Shown in pieces: positions 43,101 to 55,100 of a DNA stretch of 64,000 bases. Origin of the DNA: Spisula solida (lineage: Eukaryota; Mollusca; Bivalvia; Venerida; Mactridae). Under the pieces are notes generated by a model. The model made no database searches. It saw only the letters and a list, made by a program, of their open reading frames with translations, and had not been told where the DNA came from. The stretch is taken from the NCBI GenBank assembly GCA_947247005.1, contig OX365945.1, positions 36,448,551 through 36,512,550 on the forward strand. Reading direction: 5' to 3'. Position 1 is the first letter of the stretch. Each line of letters opens with the position of its first letter. The position numbers were made by a program, and so were the translations under genes.

Positions 43101-46100
43101 TCTATTGGCACCCAATTATGTATTTGTATTGAAGTAAGGTAAATGATTGAAATGTGTCTACATTGAAATAAAAATATTATAATATAAGTAGATGCATCAA
43201 AATGCTAGATTCTTGTCTGTGAAGGGTTTTAAGTAGGTAGAGTATATAGACATGCTCAAAGGGGATATCTCCTGGTCTGTGAAAGGTTTAAGTGGGTTAG
43301 AGTATATAGACATGCTCAAAGGGGATATCTCCTGGTCTGTGAAAGGTTTAAGTGGGTTAGAGTATATAGACATGCTCCAAGGGGATATCTACTGGTCTGT
43401 GAAGGGTTTAAGTGGATTCGGGTATATAGACATGCTCCCAGGGGATATCTACTGGTCTGTGAAGGGTTTAAGTAGGTAGAGTATATAGACATGCTCAAAG
43501 GGGATATCTACTGGTCTGTGAAGGGTTTTAAGTGGGTTAGAGTATATAGGCATGTTCCAAGGGGATATCTACTGGTCTGTGAAGGGTTTTAAGTGGGTTA
43601 GAGTATATAGACATGCTCCAAGGGGATATCTACTGGTCTGTGAAGGGTTTTAAGTGGGTTAGAGTATATAGACATGCTCCAAGGGGATATCTCCTGGTCT
43701 GTGAAGGGTTTTAAGTGGGTTAGAGTATATAGACATGCTCCAAGGGGATATCTACTGGTCTGTGAAGGGTTTTAAGTGGGTTAGAGTATATAGACATGCT
43801 CCAAGGGGATATCTCCTGGTCTGTGAAGGGTCTTAAGTGGGTTAGAGTATATAGACATGCTCCAAGGGGATATCTACTGGTCTGTGAAGGGTTTTAAGTG
43901 GGTTAGAGTATATAGACATGCTCCCAGGGGATATCTACTGGTCTGTGAAGGGTTTTAAGTGGGTTAGAGTATATAGGCATGCTCCCAGGGGATATCTCCT
44001 GGTCTGTGAAGGGTTTTAAGTGGGTTAGAGTATATAGACATGCTCCAAGGGGATATCTCCTGGTCTGTGAAGGGTTTTAAGTGGGTTAGAGTATATAGGC
44101 ATGTTCCAAGGGGATATCTACTGGTCTGTGAAGGGTTTTAAGTGGGTTAGAGTATATAGACATGCTCCAAGGGGATATCTACTGGTCTGTGAAGGGTTTT
44201 AAGTGGGTTAGAGTATATAGACATGCTCCAAGGGGATATCTCCTGGTCTGTGAAGGGTTTTAAGTGGGTTAGAGTATATAGACATGCTCCAAGGGGATAT
44301 CTACTGGTCTGTGAAGGGTTTTAAGTGGGTTAGAGTATATAGACATGTTCCAAGGGGATATCTACTGGTCTGTGATGGGTTTAAGTAGGTAGAGTATATA
44401 GACATGCTCCAAGGGGATATCTCCTGGTCTGTGAAGGGTCTTAAGTGGGTTAGAGTATATAGACATGCTCCAAGGGGATATCTACTGGTCTGTGAAGGGT
44501 TTTAAGTGGGTTAGAGTATATAGAAATGCTCCCAGGGGATATCTCCTGGTCTGTGAAGGGTTTAAGTAGGTAGAGTATATAGGCATGCTCCCAGGGGATA
44601 TCTCCTGGTCTGTGAAGGGTCTTAAGTGGGTTAGAGTATATAGACATGCTGCAAGGGGATATCTACTGGTCTGTGAAGGGTTTAAGTAGGTAAGAGTATA
44701 TAGACATGTTCCAAGGGGATATCTACTGGTCTGTGAAAGGTTTAAGTAGGTATAGTTTATAGACATGCTCCCAGGGGATATCTACTGGTCTGTGATGGGT
44801 TTAAGTAGGTAGAGTATATAGACATGCTCCAAGGGGATATCTACTGGTCTGTGATGGGTTAAAGTAGGTGTAGTTTATAGACATGCTCCAAGGGGATATC
44901 TACTGGTCTGTGATGGGTTAAAGTAGGTGTAGTTTATAGACATGCTCCAAGGGGATATCTACTGGTCTGTGATGGGTTTTAAGTGGGTTCGGGTATATAG
45001 ACATGCTCCAAGGGGATATCTACTGGTCTGTGATGGGTTTAAGTAGGTAGAGTATATAGACATGCTCCCAGGGGATATCTGCTGGTCTGCGAAGGGTTTT
45101 AAGTGGATTCGGGTATATAGATGTGCTCCAAGGGGATATCTACTGGTCTGTGAAGGGTTTTAAGTGGGTTCGGGTATATAGACATGCTCCAAGGGGATAT
45201 CTACTGGTCTGTGAAGGGTTTAAGTAGGTAGAGTATATAGAAATGCTCCCAGGGGATATCTACTGGTCTGTGAAGGGTTTTAAGTGGGTTCGGGTATATA
45301 GACATGCTCCAGGGGATATCTACTGGTCTGTGAAGGGTTTTAAGTAGGTTAGGGTATATAGACATGCTCCAAGGGGATATCTACTGGTCTGTGAAGGGTT
45401 TAAGTAGGTAGAGTATATAGAAATGCTCCCAGGGGATATCTACTGGTCTGTGAAGGGTTTTAAGTGGGTAAGAGTATATAGACATGCTCCCAGGGGATAT
45501 CTACTGGTCTGTGAAGGGTTTTAAGTGGGTTAGGGTATATAGACATGCTCCAAGGGGATATCTACTGGTCTGTGAAGGGTTTTAAGTGGGTTAGAGTATA
45601 TAGACATGCTCCAAGGGGATATCTACTGGTCTGTGAAGGGTTTTAAGTGGGTTAGAGTATATAGACATGCTCCAAGGGGATATCTACTGGTCTGTGAAGG
45701 GTTTTAAGTGGGTTAGAGTATATAGACATGCTGCAAGGGGATATCTACTGGTCTGTGAAGGGTTTAAGTAGGTAGAGTATATAGACATGCTCCAAGGGGA
45801 TATCTACTGGTCTGTGAAAGGTTTAAGTAGGTGTAGTTTATAGACATGCTCCCAGGGGATATCTACTGGTCTGTGAAGGGTTTTAAGTGGGTTAGGGTAT
45901 ATAGACATGCTCCCAGGGGATATTTACTGGTCTGTGATGGGTTTAAGTAGGTAGAGTATATAGACATGCTCCCAGGGGATATCTACTGGTCTGTGAAGGA
46001 TTTTAAGTGGGTTCGGGTATATAGAGATGCTCCAAGGGGATATATACTGTTCTGTGAAGGGTTTTAAGTGGGTTCGTGTATATAGACATGCTCCCAGGGG

Positions 46101-49100
46101 ATATCTACTGGTCTGTGAAGGGTTTTAAGTGGGTTCGGGTATATAGACATGCTCCAAGGGGATATCTACTGGTCTATGAAGGGTTTTAAGTAGGTAGAGT
46201 ATATGGACATGATCCAAGGGGATATCTACTGGTCTGTGAAGGGTTTTAAGTGGGTAAGGGTATATAGACATGCTCCCAGGGGATATCTACTGGCCTGTGA
46301 AGGGTTTTAAGTGGGTTAGGGTATATAGACATGCTCCTTGGGGATATCTGCTGGTCTGTGAAGGGTTTTAAGTGGGTTAGGGTATATAGACATGCTCCAA
46401 GGGGATATCTACTGGTCTGTGAAGGGTTTTAAGTGGGTTAGGGTATATAGACATGCTCCAAGGGGATATCTACTGGTCTGTGAAGGGTTTTAAGTGGGTT
46501 AGGGTATATAGACATGCTCCAAGGGGATATCTACTGGTCTGTGAAGGGTTTTAAGTGGGTTAGGGTATATAGACATGCTTCAAGGGGATATCTACTGGTC
46601 TGTGAAGGGTTTTAAGTGGGTTAGAGTATATAGACATGCTCCCAGGGGATATCTACTGGTCTGTGAAGGGTTTTAAGTGGGTTAGGGTATATAGACATGC
46701 TCCAAGGGGATATCTACTGGTCGGTGAAGGGTTTTAAGTGGGTTAGAGTATATAGACATGCTCCAAGGGGATATCTACTGGTCTGTGAAGGGTTTTAAGT
46801 GGGTTAGAGTATATAGACATGCTCCAAGGGGATATCTACTGGTCTGTGAAGGGTTTTAAGTGGGTTAGAGTATATAGACATGCTGCAAGGGGATATCTAC
46901 TGGTCTGTGAAGGGTTTAAGTAGGTAGAGTATATAGACATGCTCCAAGGGGATATCTACTGGTCTGTGAAAGGTTTAAGAAGGTGTAGTTTATAGACATG
47001 CTCCCAGGGGATATCTACTGGTCTGTGAAGGGTTTTAAGTGGGTTAGGGTATATAGACATGCTCCCAGGGGATATTTACTGGTCTGTGATGGGTTTAAGT
47101 AGGTAGAGTATATAGACATGCTCCCAGGGGATATCTACTGGTCTGTGAAGGATTTTAAGTGGGTTCGGGTATATAGAGATGCTCCAAGGGGATATATACT
47201 GTTCTGTGAAGGGTTTTAAGTGGGTTCGTGTATATAGACATGCTCCCAGGGGATATCTACTGGTCTGTGAAGGGTTTTAAGTGGGTTCGGGTATATAGAC
47301 ATGCTCCAAGGGGATATCTACTGGTCTATGAAGGGTTTTAAGTAGGTAGAGTATATGGACATGATCCAAGGGGATATCTACTGGTCTGTGAAGGGTTTTA
47401 AGTGGGTTAGGGTATATAGACATGCTCCCAGGGGATATCTACTGGCCTGTGAAGGGTTTTAAGTGGGTTAGGGTATATAGACATGCTCCTTGGGAATATC
47501 TGCTGGTCTGTGAAGGGTTTTAAGTGGGTTAGGGTATATAGACATGCTCCAAGGGGATATCTACTGGTCTGTGAAGGGTTTTAAGTGGGTTAGGGTATAT
47601 AGACATGCTCCAAGGGGATATCTACTGGTCTGTGAAGGGTTTTAAATGGGTTAGGGTATATAGACATGCTCCAAGGGGATATCTACTGGTCTGTGAAGGG
47701 TTTTAAGTGGGTTAGGGTATATAGACATGCTTCAAGGGGATATCTACTGGTCTGTGAAGGGTTTTAAGTGGGTTAGGGTATATAGACATGCTCCAAGGGG
47801 ATATCTACTGGTCTGTGAAGGGTTTAAAATGGGTTAGGGTATATAGACATGCTCCAAGGGGATATCTACTGGTCTGTGAAGGGTTTTAAGTGGGTTAGGG
47901 TATATAGACATGCTCCAAGGGGATATCTACTGGTCTGTGAAGGGTTTTAAGTGGGTTAGGGTATATAGACATGCTTCAAGGGGATATCTACTGGTCTGTG
48001 AAGGGTTTTAAGTGGGTTAGGGTATACAGACATGCTCCAAGGGGATATCTGCTGGTCTGTGAAGGGTTTTAAGTGGGTTAAAGTATATAGACATGCTCCA
48101 AGGGGATATCTATGGAATCTTTACTGACAAAATGATTTCTAAGTAGTGTTATTGTGATTATCCCATACACTGTATATAATGTATCATAACTACACATTAA
48201 TTTGATTATATTGGCAGTAGGAGTTCATGGTTACGGCTATGGTGTTATAGGTGAGGCTATGGTGTTATAGGTGAGGTTATGGTGTTATAGGTGAGGTTAT
48301 GGTGTTATAGGTGAGGCTATGGTGTTATAGGTGAGGCTATGGTGTTATAGGTGAGGTTATGGTGTTATAGGTGAGGCTATGGTGTTATAGGTGTGGTTAT
48401 GGTGTTATAGGTGAGGCTATGGTGTTATAGGTGAGGCTATGGTGTTATAGGTGAGGTTATGGTGATTAGACGTTAAGATTTCATCAATTGTCACATTACG
48501 CTACCTATTGACTCTGATCCAAACTGTATGATTACTGTCGGCAGACTGGCTCTCACATACCCACATAATTACAGACTAAACCATCACATCCAATAAACAC
48601 CAGTCTATCTGTTATAATTCAGTGTTGATAGTTGAGTCGATGAAAATATCCTACCTGCCAAAATGAATGTTATTTGGTGTAAAGTGGAATCATTTTAGAT
48701 ACTGATTAAAAGCATTTCTTGATAGATTTAGATAAGCAGTTAGTTATTTTCGGATTTAATTTTTACATTTTTCACACTTACACTGAGCTATTTTGAGATC
48801 TATAACCTATTATTCTTGTAGATCTTAGTATGAAATATGGAAGGTACAATTGTTATTATAGTAAGAATTATATAATGTACAGCATATCTATCTGTATTGG
48901 AACAAAGTCTTCTCAGTCTTTTATCATGCCATTATGGATTTTCATTAATCTATCTTTTCCTTTTTTTGTTTCAATCAAGTATTGAGAATTTGCTTGTAGT
49001 TATAATTATTTTGTTAATATTTGAAGAGTGTATTCTCTTTGATGACTATAATAGCCATTGGTACTACACTAGGTTTTAGAGATTGTTTTAGTTTGTCTAA

Positions 49101-52100
49101 AAAAATTGTTGCAAATAACAAAAACAATTTGTGTGAAAATCAAAACTAGGGATGGTTATGAGTGATGGAGTACTTGAACTTGACTGATTTAATCTAATTT
49201 AAAAGTAAAATTGGTACTTGAGTTCTCTTATAACATCAAAGAGGTAGTTACATCACACAGTGCACATGTAAATAGTTGTGATTGGTCATCATTGTCTCCC
49301 ACAAATAATATTTCTCATACCCTTTTTGGATGGATACCATCTGGAATAAGGTGCCGGGAGTGATTAATCTAAGCCGAAGGTGATTAATCTAAGTCATAAG
49401 AACTTGTTTCACAATCAACATAAATTCAATAAGTATTTAAACTAAGTCTGTGCATACCCTGGGTGCAAAAAATGTATTTGGTGTTAAATGATTTCTGGGA
49501 ATCAATGAAAAAAATCTACAATTAGAAGTTCAATTCAGCAATTAGTAACAGAAAATATTTTCGTCAGACAAAATAACGACACAGAAACGACTTGATTGCC
49601 AATTTATTGAGATCAGGCATGCTCCCATTGTCAAGGTATGCATTTTAAATTTATGGCTATATCTTAATTCCTTGCAAATAACTGAAAACTAATGGCTTTT
49701 CCATTTTCATTTCTATCCAAATATTTGTGATGTCTGGCGTACCTCACTGCCAGTACTAACTTGAGGTAAGATTCCAAGCACTTGTAACAAACTAACAATA
49801 CAAAATGATACAAATAATAATGATGATATTATTACAGACTAAGAAATGAAGCACAAAGGTTAGACATAAATGGCTCCAGTCATTCTGGTTTTATGTGTTA
49901 CACGTCAGGCTGTAGAATGAATGATGCAGGTATTATTGTCTACAAGATTGATTACAGAGACGAGTCTATAGTGAGAGATTCTCTCTTCCAAAATTCATTT
50001 TTCTGAAGGGTTTTAAATTATATATTACTACAAGAAGATAATATATTTCTTACAGTATAGTTATAAGTCAGTTAGTTTGTACTTGAAAGTTAGTTTAGAT
50101 TTTCTGGTGGTAATTGTTTTGAAACTCAGTTGTTTATTGAATTTATTTAGGCCACTAATTAAGTAAGCTGTTGTGTGTCGTAAACATTCATGTCTCGCTT
50201 TCATTGTACTTCTGCAAGTTCTGCGGTGGCCTCAAAAGTTACTAGGCATGTTCAGTTGTAAATAAGTTTTACAGAAATGATAGTTGGATAATAAACAATT
50301 CTGAAACTTGTCTTAAACAATTGTATCAAACCTATATGACTGTCTGTACTGAAGTACACAAAAAAGGTTTAGAAATTGTAACATGAAAATAATGGCTTAT
50401 CAACATAAAATTGGCAGTTAAATAAACATCTATGTCTGAATTACATTACAAAGGTCTCCTTAATTACATTACAAATGTCTCCTTAATTACATTACAAAGG
50501 TCTCCTTAATTACATTACAAAGGTCTCCTTAATTACATTAGGTATCCTTAATTACATTACAAAGATCTCCTTAATTACATTACATAGATATTTGCATAAA
50601 AGGTTGTTTATTTGTTTTTCCCAAAATGTATTTGATATTTCTCCATAATTTACACTGATCCAAATGTCTATCAAAGCTCCTGAAAGTACTTTCATTTTCA
50701 TTTAATTACTTTATAGTGAACTTAAGTCTTTAAGAACTAAAAGCCTTAAATCTCCTGACTATAATGAATCTAGCAGTCTGCCTATGTCTTTTATTACAGA
50801 CAAATTAACTGCTCCGTTTCTTACCAATTAAGCTTGAAGTAATTGCATTGTATTATGATCTACGAGGCTTGTTTTTGTTCAAGCCATCTTCATCATTGAT
50901 AATGTCACTCAGTCTGTTTGTACACAGTTCTGTGTCTACCTAAAAGTCTTTTTGAGGGTTTGTTTATTAATGGCTAAATTTGTTGAATTGTAATTGTCAT
51001 AGAAAACATGTTCTTCAATATTTTCAAAACATTTCAAGTATGAGCATGATGAAAAATAAGACAGAAAATTCTGTTGTTATATTTCAGTGGCAGAGTGTCT
51101 GCTTTGAGTGTGAGAGGTCTCTTATTCCATCACAGGCAGCAACATAACAAAAGTTGTTAAATGGTTTTGGTGCTCGGGTTGAGAATTGAACAAGGGATCT
51201 TGCGATCAGTAGCCTTGAGCATTATCCTCTTAACCATAGTGCCACTAAGCTTAATAATGTCAGTAGTAATTCTGGGTGAAAATTGTCTTTGGCACTAAGT
51301 AAATAGGTGTTTGTTCTCAGTGTATCGTACAAATATAATATTTAGGGCAATTCAAACTGGTTTATCGTAAAGAGCACAAGTAGTGAGAAATAAAGGTACA
51401 GTTGTGTATGTTTAATTTTGTGTTGTTGTTTATCTGTTGGTTTCAGTTTACAGTAGGAAGTTTTGTTTACATGAACTCTGATTAATTTTTCACACATTTC
51501 AGTTTTGGTCTTTCTAAATGTGGTCTGTTTCTTAGGGAGAGTTGATAATATACAAACTTTATTCAAGTATATGTTGCCCATACTGTAGGTCCATGCTAGA
51601 GATAGAAATGGTAATTGTTGATTGCAGATTATGAGTACATGAGTACACATTATAAACTCTGGTGTCTGTCTGCAAGTTCTTTGATTGCCTTTGTCAGCCT
51701 TTTTGTCTGCTCTTTGTCTACAAGTGATCAGTTGGCCTTTGTCTGTAAGTGGTTGCATGTTGGTCTTTGTCCACATGGTTGGCCTTTGTCTGCAAGTGGT
51801 TGATCAGCCTTTGTCTGCAAGTGGTTGATCAGCCTTTGTCTGCAAGTGGTAGATCAGCCTTTGTCTGCAAGTGGTTGATCAGCCTTTGTCTGCAAGTGGT
51901 TGATCAGCCTTTGTCTGCAAGTGGTTGATCAGCCTTTGTCTGCAAGTGGTTGATCAGCCTTTGTCTGCAAGTGGTTGATCAGCCTTTGTCTGCAAGTGGT
52001 TGATCAGCCTTTGTCTGCAAGTGGTTGATCAGCCTTTGTCTGTAAGTGGTTGATCAGCCTTTGTCTGTAAGTGGTTGATCAGCCTTTGTCTGCAAGTGGT

Positions 52101-55100
52101 TGATCAGCCTTTGTCTGTAAGTGGTTGATCAGCCTTTGTCTGCAAGTGGTTGATCAGCCTTTGTCTGTAAGTGGTTGATCAGCCTTTGTCTGTAAGTGGT
52201 AGATCAGCCTGTGCATGCAAGTGGTAGATCAGCCTGTGTATGCAAGTGGTAGATCAGCCTTTGTCTGTAAGTGGTAGATCAGCCTGTGTATGCAAGTGGT
52301 AGATCAGCCTTTGTCTGTAAGTGGTAGATCAGCCTGTGTATGCAAGTGGTAGATCAGTCTTTGTCTGTAAGTGGTAGATCAGCCTGTGTCTGCAAGTGGT
52401 AGATCAGCCTTTGTCTGCAATTGGTTGATCAGCCTTTGTCTGTAAGTGGTTGATCAGCCTTTGTCTGCAAGTGGTTGATCAGCCTTTGTCTGTAAGTGGT
52501 TGATCAGCCTTTGTCTGTAAGTGGTAGATCAGCCTGTGCATGCAAGTGGTAGATCAGCCTGTGTATGCAAGTGGTAGATCAGCCTTTGTCTGTAAGTGGT
52601 ATATCAGCCTGTGTATGCAAGTGGTAGATCAGCCTTTGTCTGTAAGTGGTAGATCAGCCTGTGTATGCAAGTGGTAGATCAGTCTTTGTCTGTAAGTGGT
52701 AGATCAGCCTGTGTCTGCAAGTGGTAGATCAGCCTTTGTCTGCAAGTGGTTGATCAGCCTTTGTCTGTAAGTGATAGATCAGCCTGTGTATGCAAGTGGT
52801 AGATCAGTCTTTGTCTGCAAGTGGTAGATCAGCCTTTGTCTGCAAGTGGTTGATCAGCCTATGTCTGTAAGTGGTTGATCAGCCTATGTCTGCAAGTGGT
52901 TGATCAGCCTATGTCTGTAAGTGGTTGATCAGCCTTTGTCTGTAAGTGGTTGATCAGCCTATGTCTGCAAGTGGTAGATCAGCCTATGTCTGCAAGTGGT
53001 AGATCTGCAAGTGGTAGTTCAGCCCATGTCTGCAAGTGGTTGATCAGCCTATGTCTGCAAGTGGCTGATCAGCCTATGTCTGCAAGTGGTAGATCAGCCT
53101 ATGTCTGCAAGTGGTAGATCAGCCTATGTCTGCAAGTGGTAGATCTGCAAGTGGTAGATCAGCCTATGTCTGCAAGTGGTAGATCAGCCTATGTCTGCAA
53201 GTGGTAGATCAGCCTATGTCTGCAAGTGGTAGATCAGCCTATGTCTGCAAGTGGTAGATCAGCCTATGTCTGTAAGTGGTAGATCAGTCTTTGTCTGCAA
53301 GTGGTAGATCAGTCTTTGTCTGCAAGTGGTAGATCAGTCTTTGTCTGTAAGTGGTAGATCTGTCTTTGTCTGCAAGTGGTAGATCAGTCTTTGTCTGTGA
53401 GTGGTGGATCAGCCTTTGTCTGTAAGTGGTTGGACACCATTGTAATACATTAGAATATTTTCTCTATACATAAATTAGTCTTATTTGTAGAAAATTGGGT
53501 CAAAAACTAATGATAAACACAGTACATATGGTTGAAATATAGGTGCATTTATATGATGGAAATGACTTTTGATGGTTGGAATGGTGTTAGGTGTATAAAT
53601 TATACAGGATGGTAGTGAAATATGAAATGATGTAGACAAGCAGTCTGTGATTGGAGTACAATTGAACTATGTGCTTGTTTGCACTAAGGGTGAATTCTTA
53701 TGAAAATAAATTTCAGGAGTCAATCAGTTCTAATTATTAAACGGTTCCACATAAACTTATATATTCAATGACGTATCTTTCCCTGTAGCAGCATAAAACA
53801 TTGTGATTACAATGTAAACATTGTTTCTTTTCAAAGTAAGGTAATTGAAATCGTATTAATTTCCCGTATATTGATACCAAAAATCATTTTTATTTACAAG
53901 TGAGGTTTAGTACTTTGTAAAATATCTTTTAAGACTGGTATCATTTTTGTTAGCCAGTTGTTAAGTGCATTGGAGTTGAAAAGTATCATATTATATACTT
54001 TAATTAGTAATTGATTGAAAATAAGCATTATATGGAGTCATGCAAATAGGCTTCCTTCGTCAATAGGCTCTGTAGCCATTAAATGATGTTATGGCATTCC
54101 AAATATTTGATGGTACAGGCTAGTCATTTATAAAAATTCAGCGGAATGTTTTGGGGTGCATTGGGTACTTACATGCAAATATTCCTGTTTGTGTTATGGT
54201 CTTCATATAAGACAGCAACGAGATCTGGGGTCTTCCCCTTAATTGAGACCTGTCCCCAAATCATGTGCCGAGGTCATTCCTGTTCCTATCACCTTCATGT
54301 CGGTAAGAATGGGTTTTTACAAACTACTGTTTTCCTTCCGATGTGTCTTGTTTCTTATACCTGGTGCTCTGTGCTACACTACATTTTTACAGGGCATCAG
54401 GAAACAACAGACCTCCTAAGCTCACTCGACTTCCTCACTAATATATACACATCATAGAGGAAAGGATTTGATAAAACACCAGTTAGTTTCAAAACATTCC
54501 TTAATATAATAATTGTTTTGTGATGATGTGGAATAAGAGCCAATATCAAATATTTTCAATGGGCATGGTACACCTGTCACTCAACTACAACTAGGAAACT
54601 GGCATTGTTTCTAACCAGGCACCCACAGAGGAAGAAATGGTTATATGAATGTTGAATCCTGACGGTGGGCTTTATTCTGTTTGTATCACTTGTGTCACTG
54701 AAAGAATTTTAGTTAAATTTTTCATGGAAGTTTACTGAGAAATATTCATCAACATGGTGCTGGTATTCACAAAGCATCTTAAGAGAAAACTTAAAATTTT
54801 CTTAAAATCTTAAAATTTCCTTAAGTGTACGTATCAGCTAAACATGAAAATCAAGATTATCATTTTTTTAAATAGAAGCATTATGTAATAATCACAAAGA
54901 AAACATGTTATTCTTCGTTTCTTGGGAAATATGTGCTGCTCAATTTTTGAACTTAAGAAATTTTCAGCACTGAACTAATTTTTTTCGACATAGTAATTTG
55001 CCTTGTTTAAAACCAATGTTTTCCTGGAACTTCAGTGTCTCTTGTTATAAATCATATGTCTTAATTTGAACAAGCCATTTAATAACTCCCAAGAATGTAA

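Noticed and set aside
43252..44766. Frames through the 61-bp array, and the array as a possible CRISPR
   Set aside because: The repeats are contiguous, without unique spacers, in an animal intron. Frames are broken by unit indels.
51342..51776. 144-codon minus-strand frame, the longest one mostly outside repeats
   Set aside because: Its start lies in the edge of the 25-bp minisatellite, the composition is that of AT-rich noncoding DNA and no domain or splice context is visible.
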